64,000 nucleotides of DNA from PFJX01 sp031426735 (GCA_031426735.1 JASJPK010000088.1:1-64000), one strand, 5' to 3'; shown: positions 1 to 8,820, numbered from the stretch's first letter. The notes: generated by a model not told the origin, from the letters alone. Numbers and translations are program-made.

Positions 1-2117
1 ACCCCTTCGCCATCCTCGGTCTGCACCCGGCACCGGAAGGCTGGTCCTTGCGCGTGTTTCGCCCCGCCGCCACGCGCGTCACGCTGCTGTTGCCGGATGC
101 CGGCGCCGACCTGACCAAGGTCGACGAAGGCGGCCTGTTCGAATGGCGCGGTCCGCTGGCGCCGCCGCGGCCCTGGCGACTGGCCATCGAGGAAGGCGAA
201 CACAAGTTCGAGATCACCGACCCGTACGCCTTCGGCCCGCTGCTGTCGGACCAGGAAATGTATCTGTTCAACGAAGGCAAACTGCTCGAAGCCTGGCGCA
301 GCCTGGGCGGCCATGCGCTGCAGGTGGATGGCGTCGACGGCGTCCGTTTTGCGGTGTGGGCGCCCAACGCCGAGCGTGTCTCGGTGGTCGGCAATTTCAA
401 CAACTGGGATGGCCGCATCCACGCCATGCGCGCACGTGGCGGCTCCGGTATCTGGGAATTGTTCATTCCCGGATTGACCGCCGGCGACCTCTACAAGTTC
501 GAAATCCGCAACCGCGATACCGGCGCCGTGCAAGTCAAAGCCGACCCGTTCGCGCGCCAGTTCGAGATGCGCCCGAGCAACGCCGCCGTCATTCCGCAAG
601 CCAGCACGCATGCCTGGAACGACAGCGAATGGATGCGCGGCCGCGCCCAGCGCGACTGGCTGCATAGCGCGATGAACATCTACGAAATTCATGCCGGTTC
701 CTGGAAACTGCATGCCGACGGCAGCTTCTTCAACTGGCGCGAACTGGCCGACACGCTGGTGCCTTACGCCGCCGAGATGGGCTACACCCATCTGGAACTG
801 ATGCCGGTCACCGAGCACCCGCTCGACGCTTCCTGGGGTTATCAGACCACCGGCTATTTCGCGCCTTCCTCCCGCTTCGGCACGCCGGACGATTTCCGCC
901 ATTTCGTCGACACCTGTCACCGCGCCGGCCTCGGCGTGCTGCTCGACTGGGTACCCGGCCACTTCCCGATGGATGCCTGGGCGCTGGCCCGTTTCGACGG
1001 TACCGCCCTGTTCGAACACGAAGATCCGCGCCTGGGCGTGCATCAGGACTGGGGCACTTACATCTTCAATTACGGCCGCGCCGAGGTGAAAGGCTTCCTG
1101 CTCTCCAGCGCGCACTACTGGCTGTCCGAATTCCACCTCGACGGCCTCCGCGTCGATGCCGTCGCCTCCATGCTGTATCTGGACTACTCGCGCAAACACG
1201 ACGAATGGCTGCCCAACAAATTCGGCGGCCGCGAGAACCTCGATGCGATCGACTTCCTGCGCGAAATGAACGCGATGGTGCACGAACGTTTCCCCGGCGC
1301 GCTGACCATCGCCGAAGAGTCCACCGCCTGGCCAATGGTGTCGCGTCCGGTCTATCTGGGCGGCCTCGGCTTTTCGATGAAATGGAACATGGGCTGGATG
1401 AACGACACGCTGAGCTACATTCAGCAAGATCCGATCTATCGCCGCTACAACCACAACAACCTGACCTTCGGCCAGCTCTACGCCTACACGGAAAACTTCG
1501 TGCTGCCGTTCTCGCACGATGAAGTCGTACACGGCAAAAACTCCCTGCTCGGCAAGATGCCGGGCGACGCCTGGCAGAAATTCGCCAACCTGCGCCTGCT
1601 GCTGACCTACCAGACCGCCAGCCCGGGCAAGAAGCTCACCTTCATGGGCAACGAATTCGGCCAGGGCCGCGAATGGTCGGAACAATGGGGGCTCGACTGG
1701 GGCCTGCTGGACACGCATTGGCATGTCGGCGTCAGCAAGGCCGCGCGCGACCTGAATCGGCTCTATCGCGACCTGCCGCCGCTGCACGACCTGGATTTCG
1801 ACATCGAAGGCTTCGCCTGGATCGACTGCCACGATGCCGATCAATCCGTGCTGGTTTTCCAACGCCGTGACCGCCAGGGCCGCGCCGTCGTCGTCGCCTT
1901 GAACTTCACCCCGGTGCCGCGCACCGGCTACCGCATCGGCGCGCCCGCGACCGGTTTTTGGCGCGAGATCTTCAACAGCGATTCCGAACTCTACGGCGGC
2001 AGCAACATCGGCAACGGCGCCGGACTGATGACGGAAAACCTGGACTGGATGGGTTACCAACAATCCATGGTACTGACCCTGCCGCCACTGGGAGGCATCA
2101 TCCTTTATCAGGACTGA
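1..2117 (+). CDS. glgB: 1,4-alpha-glucan branching enzyme GlgB (5' end outside window)
   Basis: Cytoplasmic glycogen branching enzyme that makes alpha-1,6 branch points. The reading frame is open from base 3 with no start, and the first visible residues (PFAILGLHP) belong inside the usual N-terminal CBM48-like region, so a few dozen residues lie upstream of the window. The GH13 catalytic residues are visible: Asp in LRVDAV (codon at 1155), Glu in IAEEST (1314) and Asp in SHDEVVH (1518). Their spacings of 53 and 68 residues equal those of E. coli GlgB (D405, E458, D526). The first in-frame start-like codon, TTG at 48, lies inside the conserved domain and is not the true start. corA follows after 4 bases, so the two are probably co-transcribed. 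Confidence 0.96.
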   Translation, partial: PFAILGLHPAPEGWSLRVFRPAATRVTLLLPDAGADLTKVDEGGLFEWRGPLAPPRPWRLAIEEGEHKFEITDPYAFGPLLSDQEMYLFNEGKLLEAWRSLGGHALQVDGVDGVRFAVWAPNAERVSVVGNFNNWDGRIHAMRARGGSGIWELFIPGLTAGDLYKFEIRNRDTGAVQVKADPFARQFEMRPSNAAVIPQASTHAWNDSEWMRGRAQRDWLHSAMNIYEIHAGSWKLHADGSFFNWRELADTLVPYAAEMGYTHLELMPVTEHPLDASWGYQTTGYFAPSSRFGTPDDFRHFVDTCHRAGLGVLLDWVPGHFPMDAWALARFDGTALFEHEDPRLGVHQDWGTYIFNYGRAEVKGFLLSSAHYWLSEFHLDGLRVDAVASMLYLDYSRKHDEWLPNKFGGRENLDAIDFLREMNAMVHERFPGALTIAEESTAWPMVSRPVYLGGLGFSMKWNMGWMNDTLSYIQQDPIYRRYNHNNLTFGQLYAYTENFVLPFSHDEVVHGKNSLLGKMPGDAWQKFANLRLLLTYQTASPGKKLTFMGNEFGQGREWSEQWGLDWGLLDTHWHVGVSKAARDLNRLYRDLPPLHDLDFDIEGFAWIDCHDADQSVLVFQRRDRQGRAVVVALNFTPVPRTGYRIGAPATGFWREIFNSDSELYGGSNIGNGAGLMTENLDWMGYQQSMVLTLPPLGGIILYQD

Positions 2118-2121
2118 GGCC

Positions 2122-3084
2122 ATGCCGATCGACGTTTCCTGCCATCTGCTGCAGAACGGCCAACGCCAGTCGATTGCCTTCGCGGACGTCAGCGAGGCCA
2201 TCGCCGCGCAGACCGGCCTGGTCTGGCTGGAACTGACCGACCCGGATCAACCCACGCTGGCCCTGCTGCAGGAAGAACTCGGCCTGCATGAACTGGCCGT
2301 CGAGGATGCGCTGAGCGCACACCAAAGGCCGAAGGTGGAAGACTACGCCGGCGGCCTGTTCGTCGTCCTGCGCACCGCCCGCTTGTGGAACAACGCCATC
2401 GAATACGGCGAGACTCACGTGTTCTGCGGCGCCGGCTATCTCGCCATCATTCGGCATGACAGCGGCACCGGCTACCGCCGCGTCCAGGACCGTTTGCTGG
2501 CCTACGCCAAACCGCTCAGCGTCGGGCTGGCGCTCTATGCGCTGCTCGACTATGTCGTCGACGAACTGCGCCCGCTCAGCGCCCGCCTGGAAGATCGTTA
2601 CGCCGATCTGGAAGCCGCCATATTCAGCACCGGCTTCTCCAGCGAAAACCTGCAATTCCTGTTCGAAACCAAGCGCGACATTCTCGGCCTGATGTCCGCC
2701 GTGCAACCGATCCCGGAAATCTGCGGCGACCTGATCCGGTTGCATTCCGACATCGTCGACAAAGAACTGCGCGCCTACTATCGTGATGTCGAAGACCACG
2801 CCATTCGCCTGATCCAAACCCTCGACCGCCTACGCGAAATGATCTCCGACGCCATGCAACTTTCCATGACCACCGCCGCGATGCAGCAAAGCGAATCCGT
2901 GCAGAAACTCGCCGGCTGGGGCGCCATCCTCGCCATTCCCACCCTGGTGTTCAGTCTGTACGGCATGAACTTCAAAACCATGCCCGAACTGGACTGGACC
3001 TGGGGCTACCCGCTCACGCTGCTGGGTACCGGCGCCGGCTGTCTCTGGCTGTATCGGCGGCTGAAGCAGCGCAAATGGATTTGA
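2122..3084 (+). CDS. corA: CorA-type Mg2+/Co2+ transporter
   Basis: Inner-membrane divalent cation channel of the CorA/MIT family, 320 aa, the usual length. The signature YGMNF lies at about residues 280-284 at the end of the first C-terminal membrane helix (LAGWGAILAIPTLVFSLYG) and is followed by TMPELDW and a second helix ending in a short basic tail (RRLKQRKWI). The N-terminal 240 residues form the cytoplasmic funnel, rich in acidic and helical segments. It starts 4 bases after glgB. The transported ion cannot be told from sequence; CorA, ZntB and related exporters share the fold, but GMN with MPE favours Mg2+/Co2+. Confidence 0.92.
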   Translation: MPIDVSCHLLQNGQRQSIAFADVSEAIAAQTGLVWLELTDPDQPTLALLQEELGLHELAVEDALSAHQRPKVEDYAGGLFVVLRTARLWNNAIEYGETHVFCGAGYLAIIRHDSGTGYRRVQDRLLAYAKPLSVGLALYALLDYVVDELRPLSARLEDRYADLEAAIFSTGFSSENLQFLFETKRDILGLMSAVQPIPEICGDLIRLHSDIVDKELRAYYRDVEDHAIRLIQTLDRLREMISDAMQLSMTTAAMQQSESVQKLAGWGAILAIPTLVFSLYGMNFKTMPELDWTWGYPLTLLGTGAGCLWLYRRLKQRKWI

Positions 3085-3109
3085 CGCTGGGGCAACCAGA
3101 GGTACCGAC

Positions 3110-4504
3110 ATGAACCGACCCTGGCATCGTTTCTGGCGTCTCCCTGGACTCATCGCGCTGCTCGCAGCTTGGCCGTGCATGGCTAGCGCCGAGAGCGGAA
3201 GCGACCTGGTCGCGCGCGGGCGTTATCTGTTCTTCAACGAGACCTTCGCCGGCAACGGCCGCACCTGCGGCACCTGCCATCCGGCCGAGAACAATTTCAC
3301 GCTGGACGCCGCCTACATCGCCCGCCTGCCGGACCGCCACCCACTCTTCGTGGCCGAATTCCAGCCGGCGCTGCAGCGCGGTTTCGAACAGCCCAGACTG
3401 ATGCGCGAGTTCGGCCTGATCCGCGAGAACCTGGACGGCTTCGACGATCTGGACAACCGCTTCGTCATGCGCTCGGTGCCGCACGTGCTGGCCATGGCGA
3501 CTTCGGTGCAGACGCCCGCCGGCCCGCGCACCGGCTGGTCCGGCGACGGCGCCCCCGGCGACGGCAGCCTGCGCGCTTTCGCCACAGGCGCGGTGATCCA
3601 GCACTTCACCCGCTCGCTGCAGCGGGTCCCCGGGGTCGATTTCCGCCTGCCCAGCGAAGCGGAACTGGATGCGCTGGCCGCCTTCACGCTGACTCTGGGC
3701 CGCCCGCGCGACCTCGCCCTGCCCTTGCCGCTGAAAGGCATCCAGGCCAGGCGCGGCCAGACCATCTACCTCGACAACCAACTGGGCAAGTGCAACCTGT
3801 GCCATGCCAACGCCGGCGCCAACGCCGATTTCGGCAGCGGCAATCTGGGCAATCTCAGCTTCGACACCGGCGTGGAAAACCTGCCCGACACCCCGGCTCG
3901 CCTGAGCGGGGAACGCATCCCCCACGATGACGGCTTCGGCATTCCCGGCAACGGCCTGTTCAACACGCCGCCGCTGATCGAAGCGGCCGACACGCCGCCG
4001 TTTTTCCATAACAACGCGGCCCAGACCGTCGAGGGCGCGGTCGGCTTCTACACCAGCGCGACGTTCAATCAATCCCCGTCCGGACGCCTGCTCGCCAGCC
4101 TCGATCCGAAGGGTGTCGGCATCGCGCTGGACAGCGGCCAGGTGGAAGCGGTGGCGGCCTTCCTGCGCGTCCTCAACGCGCTGGAAAACATCCGGCAAGG
4201 CGCCGATCTGCTGCGCGCCGCATCGGGCGCCGGCTACTTCACGTATGCGCAAAATCGGGGCAATCTGGCGCAGGCTGGCAAGGAGATCGGCGATGCCGAG
4301 CGGGTGCTGAGCCAGGCCGGACTGCATCCGCGCGCAACGGCCCTGCTCGCTGAATCTGCGCATCTGGCCCGCTGGGCCGGCTATTTAGGCCTCTTCGGCG
4401 AACCGCTGTTACAGCGCGCCGTGGCGAAACTCGATGCGGCGCGCGCGGAACTGATCGACGACACGACGCCACGGAGCGCATTCGCGCCAGGGGGCCAACC
4501 ATGA
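3110..4504 (+). CDS. periplasmic di-heme cytochrome c, MauG/peroxidase-like
   Basis: 464-residue exported c-type cytochrome. It has a Sec signal peptide (hydrophobic IALLAAWPCMASA, cleavage near residue 26) and two heme c sites, CGTCH at 53-57 and CNLCH at 228-232. The two-domain, two-heme plan and segments such as FNTPPLIEAADTPPFFHNN resemble bacterial di-heme cytochrome c peroxidase/MauG-like proteins, but the exact subfamily and substrate are not recognisable. The C-terminal 90 residues are an alpha-helical extension without motifs. It overlaps the next gene by four bases (ATGA at 4501), so the two products probably act together in the periplasm. Confidence 0.78.
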   Translation: MNRPWHRFWRLPGLIALLAAWPCMASAESGSDLVARGRYLFFNETFAGNGRTCGTCHPAENNFTLDAAYIARLPDRHPLFVAEFQPALQRGFEQPRLMREFGLIRENLDGFDDLDNRFVMRSVPHVLAMATSVQTPAGPRTGWSGDGAPGDGSLRAFATGAVIQHFTRSLQRVPGVDFRLPSEAELDALAAFTLTLGRPRDLALPLPLKGIQARRGQTIYLDNQLGKCNLCHANAGANADFGSGNLGNLSFDTGVENLPDTPARLSGERIPHDDGFGIPGNGLFNTPPLIEAADTPPFFHNNAAQTVEGAVGFYTSATFNQSPSGRLLASLDPKGVGIALDSGQVEAVAAFLRVLNALENIRQGADLLRAASGAGYFTYAQNRGNLAQAGKEIGDAERVLSQAGLHPRATALLAESAHLARWAGYLGLFGEPLLQRAVAKLDAARAELIDDTTPRSAFAPGGQP

Positions 4505-4866
4505 AACGCATCGTTCTGCTGGCGGCATGCCTACTCGCGCTACCCGTAGCCTACGCACAAAAAGCGGCCGAACAATTCATCCCGCTAGGGCAATCGCCCG
4601 GCTTATCGGGCGAGCAGACCTTCATCGGCCGCATCGACGTCTTGAACGGACTCGGCGGCAGCGTCACGCTGAGCAACGAGACCGCAGCAACCGGACCAGT
4701 CAAAATCGCGCCGACCACACGCATCTGGCTGGATCGCAGCCGGCTACGCCTGGGCAACGTCAGCGGCAGCATCGCCGACCTGCTTCCCGGCCGCCGCGCC
4801 GAGATCAAGTTCGCGGATGCGAACCGACGCGAAGCGGAGTGGATAAAAGTCGAACTGGCCCCATGA
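4501..4866 (+). CDS. small periplasmic protein coupled to di-heme cytochrome
   Basis: 121-residue exported protein. The signal peptide is clear (MKRIVLLAACLLALPVAYAQ, cleavage after AYA). The mature part is predicted to be beta-rich (FIGRIDVLNGLGGSVTL; KIAPTTRIWLD), the pattern of small OB/DUF5666-like periplasmic domains, but I do not recognise a defined family. The ATG overlaps the stop of the upstream cytochrome gene (ATGA), which indicates translational coupling. A role as an accessory of the cytochrome is inferred from position only. Confidence 0.72.
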   Translation: MKRIVLLAACLLALPVAYAQKAAEQFIPLGQSPGLSGEQTFIGRIDVLNGLGGSVTLSNETAATGPVKIAPTTRIWLDRSRLRLGNVSGSIADLLPGRRAEIKFADANRREAEWIKVELAP

Positions 4867-4885
4867 ACCCGCGCCTACGCTTGTC

Positions 4886-4909
4886 GTAGGAGCACCTTCC
4901 AAGGCGCGA
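4886..4909. repeat. intergenic repeat, GTAGGAGC..CCTTCCAAGGCGCGA type
   Basis: Single half-unit of a repeat that occurs as a complete inverted pair at 16643-16702. It contains the palindromic core CCTTCCAAGG flanked by GTAGGAGC and CGCGA. It lies in the 82-base gap before earP. No terminator T-run follows. Confidence 0.7.
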
Positions 4910-4948
4910 TCCCGCAACACTCTGCCGCAGGAATCGGACAACCGACGC

Positions 4949-6130
4949 ATGACCTGGGACATCTTCTGCACTGTCATCGACAACTACGGCGATATCGGCG
5001 TGACCTGGCGGCTGGCGCGCCAGTTGGCGGCTGAGCACGCGGTTCCGGTGCGTTTGTGGGTGGACGATCTGCGCGCGTTTCAGCATCTGCGGCCGGAAAT
5101 CGATGCTGAACTGCCGACACAGCATCTGGCCGGCGTGGAGATTCGGCACTGGACCACACCGTTGGCCGAGGCCGAACCGGGCGAAGTGGTGATCGAGGCG
5201 CTGGCCTGCAATCTGCCGGAGGCGTTCGTCGCGCGCATGGCGGCGCGGCAGCCGGCGCCGGTCTGGCTGAATCTGGAATATCTCTCGGCGGAAGATTGGG
5301 TGGCCGGCGTGCACGGCCTGCCTTCGCCGCATCCGCGTTTGCCGCTGACCAAGCATTTCTTCATGCCGGGTTATACGGGGAACACCGGCGGGCTGCCGCG
5401 GGAAGCCTGGCTGACCGCGACGCGGAATGCTTTTCAAGCCGATGCCGCCGCGCGCGCCGCGTTTTTGCGCGGCCTCGGCTTGCCGCCGTTGCAAGCCGGC
5501 GAGTTGCTGGTCTCGCTGTTCAGCTATGAGAACCAGGCCTTGCCGAGTCTGTTGCAGGCGTGGGCGGCAGGCGGCGAACCTGTGCGTGTTCTGCTGCCGG
5601 TCGGCAAGGCGTTGCCGGCCATCGCGGCGTGGTTTGGCGAGCGTGTGCCGGAGGCGGATGTCGGCAAGGGATTGCCGACCTACAGTCAGGGTATGGGTGA
5701 AGGCGTTGTCTGGCGACGTGGTGCACTGACGCTGCATGTCCTGCCGATGCTCGATCAGGATGCTTACGACCGGCTGTTGTGGGCATGCGATCTGAATTTC
5801 GTGCGCGGCGAGGATTCCTGCCTGCGCGCGCAATTCGCGGCGCGGCCGCTGGTCTGGCAAGCCTACGTGCAGGAGGAAGGCGCGCACTTCGCCAAGCTGG
5901 ACGCGCTTCTGGCGCTGTATTGCGTCGGCATGGACGCGGCTTTGGCCGAACTGACCCGAACCCTCTGGCGGGCGTGGAACCAGGAAACCGCGCTGACCGA
6001 ATTTTGGCCGCGCTGGCGTGCGGCGCTGCCGGCGCTGACGGCGCATGCGCGGGCCTGGGACATGCATCTGGCGGCGCAGACCGACCTCGCCACAAACTTG
6101 CTGAAGTTCTCTCGTAAGTGGTTAAAATAG
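4949..6130 (+). CDS. earP: EF-P arginine rhamnosyltransferase EarP
   Basis: Transfers rhamnose from dTDP-L-rhamnose to Arg32 of translation elongation factor P, which activates EF-P for poly-proline translation. 393 aa. The N-terminus DIFCTVIDNYGDIGVTWRLARQL is the characteristic EarP nucleotide-sugar transferase start, and the C-terminal half carries the conserved NFVRGEDSCLRAQFAARPLVWQ segment. The target gene efp begins 36 bases downstream and its product has the arginine acceptor, so pathway assignment is strong. The family is largely restricted to beta- and some gammaproteobacteria. The gene ends within the likely efp promoter. Confidence 0.95.
   Translation: MTWDIFCTVIDNYGDIGVTWRLARQLAAEHAVPVRLWVDDLRAFQHLRPEIDAELPTQHLAGVEIRHWTTPLAEAEPGEVVIEALACNLPEAFVARMAARQPAPVWLNLEYLSAEDWVAGVHGLPSPHPRLPLTKHFFMPGYTGNTGGLPREAWLTATRNAFQADAAARAAFLRGLGLPPLQAGELLVSLFSYENQALPSLLQAWAAGGEPVRVLLPVGKALPAIAAWFGERVPEADVGKGLPTYSQGMGEGVVWRRGALTLHVLPMLDQDAYDRLLWACDLNFVRGEDSCLRAQFAARPLVWQAYVQEEGAHFAKLDALLALYCVGMDAALAELTRTLWRAWNQETALTEFWPRWRAALPALTAHARAWDMHLAAQTDLATNLLKFSRKWLK
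6098..6128 (+). promoter_or_regulatory. candidate efp promoter overlapping the end of earP
   Basis: TTGCTG (6098-6103) and TAAAAT (6123-6128) resemble -35 and -10 boxes, spaced 19 bases, slightly long. The -10 overlaps the earP stop codon. A separate promoter would let the abundant EF-P be made in excess of its modifying enzyme. Sequence match only. Confidence 0.4.
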
Positions 6131-6166
6131 CGGGCTTTTTTTATATTCCCCTCAGGACACTCCCCG

Positions 6167-6727
6167 ATGAAAACCGCTCAAGAACTCCGCGCCGGCAATG
6201 TTGTCATGGTCGGCAAGGACCCGCTGGTGGTGCAGAAAGCCGAATTCCAGAAGTCCGGCCGCAACTCCTCCGTGGTCAAGATGAAATTCAAGAACCTGCT
6301 CACCGGCAGCGGTAGCGAAACCGTCTACAAGGCCGACGAGAAATTCGACACGGTGAACCTGGAGCGCAAGGACTGCACCTACTCCTACTTCGCCGACCCC
6401 ATGTACGTGTTCATGGACGCCGAATACAACCAGTACGAAATCGAAGCCGACAACATGTCCGATGCGCTGCCCTATCTGGAAGACGGCATGCCGCTGGAAG
6501 TGGTGTTCTACGAAGGCAAGGCGATCTCGGTGAACCTGCCCAGCTCAGTCGTGCGCGAAGTGGAATACACCGAACCCGCCGTCAAGGGCGACACTTCCGG
6601 CAAGGTGCTCAAGCCCTGCCGCATCAAGCCCACCGGCCACACCATCCAGGTGCCGGCCTTCGTGGAAATCGGCGACAAGATCGAAATCGATTGCGCGTCC
6701 GGCGAGTACCGCAACCGCGTCAAATAA
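6167..6727 (+). CDS. efp: translation elongation factor P (Arg32 type)
   Basis: EF-P binds between the P and E sites of stalled ribosomes and promotes peptide bond formation at proline stretches. 186 aa, the normal length, with KOW-like N-terminal and two OB-like domains (ends with GDKIEIDCASGEYRNRVK). The tip loop reads KSGRNSSVVK with arginine at residue 32 instead of the lysine of the EpmA/B type, which matches the adjacent EarP rhamnosyltransferase. A ribosome binding site (AGGAC) lies about 10 bases before the ATG. A strong intrinsic terminator follows 18 bases after the stop. Confidence 0.98.
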   Translation: MKTAQELRAGNVVMVGKDPLVVQKAEFQKSGRNSSVVKMKFKNLLTGSGSETVYKADEKFDTVNLERKDCTYSYFADPMYVFMDAEYNQYEIEADNMSDALPYLEDGMPLEVVFYEGKAISVNLPSSVVREVEYTEPAVKGDTSGKVLKPCRIKPTGHTIQVPAFVEIGDKIEIDCASGEYRNRVK

Positions 6728-6745
6728 GCTTTTCCAGTTCCATGC

Positions 6746-6784
6746 AAAAGGGCGGCGAGGGTTGAACCCTCGCCGCCCTTTTTG
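6746..6784 (+). terminator. intrinsic terminator after efp
   Basis: A long GC-rich stem (AAGGGCGGCGAGGGTT paired with the complementary AACCCTCGCCGCCCTT around a very short loop) is followed by a T-run. The A-run on the 5' side means it can also act on minus-strand transcripts from the Sel1 gene. Confidence 0.93.
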
Positions 6785-6786
6785 TT

Positions 6787-6905
6787 TGGGTTGCCCCTGG
6801 ATTCCGCGACCTTCGCCTCAGCCAGCGTCGCTAAATCCCCCTCACTCCCCCTTTTGCAAAGGGGGAAGCCGCCGCTGGAATCCGTGGTGCCGGTATCTAT
6901 GCCAC
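6787..6905. repeat. intergenic repeat with nested hairpins
   Basis: This stretch between efp and the Sel1-repeat gene has inverted ends (CTGGATTCCGCG near 6797 and a complementary GGAATCC near 6879) and an inner hairpin in which CCCCCTTTTGC pairs with GCAAAGGGGG around 6847-6867. It resembles dispersed repeats common in proteobacterial intergenic DNA. Only this copy is in the window. Confidence 0.5.
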
Positions 6906-6908
6906 AAC

Positions 6909-7391
6909 TCACTGCTTGATTTTCTGCAGCCAGCCATCCGCCACCTGGCGGGCTTGGGCAATCTGATCCGGCATCATCTTGTTGGCCTGCATGTTCAACC
7001 AGTCGCCCGCCACGGCATGGCCGCCGCGCACGGCGAGGTCGAACCAGGCATAGGCCTGGACGCTGTCTTGCGGCACCGCCAGACCCCGGCTGTAAAGTTG
7101 ACCAAGCGCGAAATAGGCATCGGCCATGCCCTGTTCGGCGGCTTTTTTGTACCAGACGTAAGCATTTTCGAAACTGGGCTCGGTGCCCTGGCCCTGCTCG
7201 GTCATCATGCCGACCTGGAATTGCGACAGCGCATCGCCGTTCTCGGCCAGCGGCATGAACAGCTTGTACGCCTTCGGATAATCGGCGCAGCCATACACGT
7301 GCACCGCTTTGTCGTAGTCGCTCTCGGCATGCACGGCGAGGGAGAAGACCAGCCCGACCGCGGCCAGGGACATTCGCACGGGGAATTTCAT
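6909..7391 (-). CDS. exported Sel1-repeat (TPR-like) protein
   Basis: 160-residue periplasmic protein. The start is placed at the ATG at 7391, because a signal peptide follows (MKFPVRMSLAAVGLVFSLAVHA) and GGAG lies about 10 bases upstream; the frame stays open further upstream but without these signals. Sel1-like repeats are clear: AYVWYKKAAEQGMADAYFALGQLY and AYAWFDLAVRGGHAVAGDWL. Such proteins are usually protein-protein adaptors. It is last in a minus-strand set with the two TPM-domain genes. Specific role unknown. Confidence 0.82.
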   Translation of the reverse strand: MKFPVRMSLAAVGLVFSLAVHAESDYDKAVHVYGCADYPKAYKLFMPLAENGDALSQFQVGMMTEQGQGTEPSFENAYVWYKKAAEQGMADAYFALGQLYSRGLAVPQDSVQAYAWFDLAVRGGHAVAGDWLNMQANKMMPDQIAQARQVADGWLQKIKQ

Positions 7392-7491
7392 TACGCTGAC
7401 TCCGATATTTTGAACCGCCGATTTTCCTCTGCGGCGCTCGCCTCGGGCAAGGCAAGCCGGTTCGAATACAGCCTTACCCCACCTGTCCAAC

Positions 7492-7995
7492 TCAAACCCG
7501 CAGCGGCCGATTCGGCAATTCGTTGGCGTTGTCGCCGCGCAGTGGGAAGTGCTGATCGAGCAAGGCGTGGATGCGTTCGATGCCCCGCAGCGCGCCGGCC
7601 TCGAACTCGCCGCGCGCGAACAGCGCTTCCATCTCGCGGCAGATCGCCTCCCATTGCGCCGGCTCGACGCGGCCGCGAAAGCCGCGATCGGCGACGATTT
7701 CGACATCGCGATCCGCCAGCAACAGATAGATCAGCACGCCGTTGTTGGCTTCGGTATCCCACACGCCGAGTTCGGCGAACACCTGCACGGCGCGTTGCCG
7801 CGCAGCGACGCCGCGCAGCAGGGGCGAGACCTCCAGCGCGGCTTCCACGGCAAAGCGGATTTCGCCGTGATGCGTGCGTTCGGAAGCGGTCACCGCCGCC
7901 TCGATGCGATCCAGCGCGGCATCCGGGAAGGCCCGCCGCAACAGCCATTGCGGGTAGAGCACATGCTTGAAGATTCGTTTGATATCCATCGCCAT
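7492..7995 (-). CDS. TPM-domain protein (second of tandem pair)
   Basis: 167-residue protein with one TPM (TLP18.3/Psb32/MOLO-1 type) domain: GEIRFAVEAAL, VFAELGVWDTEANNGVLIYLLLADRDVEIVADRG and the C-terminal FPLRGDNANELPNRPLRV ending typical of this subfamily. No signal peptide, so it is probably cytoplasmic or membrane-associated. It starts 3 bases after the YgcG-like gene, so the pair is translationally linked. In many proteobacteria the two follow lemA; no lemA is present next to them here. ATG at 7995 and at 7989 are both possible starts. Biochemical role unknown. Confidence 0.85.
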   Translation of the reverse strand: MAMDIKRIFKHVLYPQWLLRRAFPDAALDRIEAAVTASERTHHGEIRFAVEAALEVSPLLRGVAARQRAVQVFAELGVWDTEANNGVLIYLLLADRDVEIVADRGFRGRVEPAQWEAICREMEALFARGEFEAGALRGIERIHALLDQHFPLRGDNANELPNRPLRV

Positions 7996-7998
7996 CCC

Positions 7999-8820
7999 CT
8001 ACCAGCGCCCGGAAGCGCCGCCGCCACCGAAACCGCCGCCACCACCGCCGAAACCGCCGCCGCCAAAACCACCACCGCCTCTGCCGCCAAAGCCTCCCCC
8101 GCCAAAGCCGCCGCCGGCACCGCGCAACAGCGTGAACAGGAAAGCTATGACGGCGACGATCAACCCGGCGGCGAGCGAGCCCAGTACCAGCCAGCCGGCG
8201 ATGAAGGCGAGCGTGCCGGCCACGCCGGCGCCGAGCAGCGGGCCCAGGATCATGCGCAGCACGCCGCCCAGCACGACCGCCGCGATCAGCAGGGTCGGCG
8301 CGGCCTCGCCCAGGCCGCCAAACTCGCCCGCATCGCGCTTGGGGGTCGCCGGTTCCGGCAGCGGCTCGCCGTCGATCAGCTGGATCAACGCGGCAACGCC
8401 GGCATCGATGCCGCCGGCGATGTCGCCGCGCTTGAAGTAAGGCGTGATGACTTCGGCGATCACCCGCTTCGCGATGGCATCCGGAATCGCGCCCTCCAGG
8501 CCGCGCCCGACCTCGATCCGCATGACGCGGTCCTGCATGGCGAACAACAGCAGCACGCCGTCGTCGATGCCCTTGCGGCCCAGCTTCCAGGCATCGACGA
8601 CGCGGATGGAATACTGCTCGATGGCCTCCGGCTGCGTGCTGGGCACGATCAGCACCGCGATCTGGCTGCCCTTGCGCTGCTCGAACGCCGCCAGTTTTGC
8701 TTCCAGCGCCTGCCGCGCCGCCGCAGCAAGCACACCGACCTGGTCAGTCACCCGCGCTTGCAAGGCGGGGATGGCGGTTTCGGCAAGTAATGGAGTTGCC
8801 AGAAAAAGCAGGAGAAGCAT
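7999..8820 (-). CDS. YgcG-like membrane protein, TPM domain plus Gly-rich tail
   Basis: 273 aa with the start placed at 8820, where a signal peptide begins (MLLLLFLATPLLAETA). A longer in-frame reading to 8946 would translate an intergenic hairpin repeat (8830-8895), so it is rejected. The TPM domain spans about residues 20-150 (VTDQVGVLAAAARQALEAKL; SIRVVDAWKLGRKGIDDGVLLLFA). Two membrane segments follow at roughly 185-240, and the protein ends in a low-complexity Gly/Phe tail (repeated GGGGFGG) finishing SGRW. This is the standard YgcG layout. Function is uncertain. Confidence 0.87.
   Translation of the reverse strand: MLLLLFLATPLLAETAIPALQARVTDQVGVLAAAARQALEAKLAAFEQRKGSQIAVLIVPSTQPEAIEQYSIRVVDAWKLGRKGIDDGVLLLFAMQDRVMRIEVGRGLEGAIPDAIAKRVIAEVITPYFKRGDIAGGIDAGVAALIQLIDGEPLPEPATPKRDAGEFGGLGEAAPTLLIAAVVLGGVLRMILGPLLGAGVAGTLAFIAGWLVLGSLAAGLIVAVIAFLFTLLRGAGGGFGGGGFGGRGGGGFGGGGFGGGGGGFGGGGASGRW

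Noticed and set aside
7391..7706. Longer start for the Sel1-repeat protein
   Set aside because: The added 105 residues overlap the TPM gene in another frame; the signal peptide and GGAG site fix the start at 7391.
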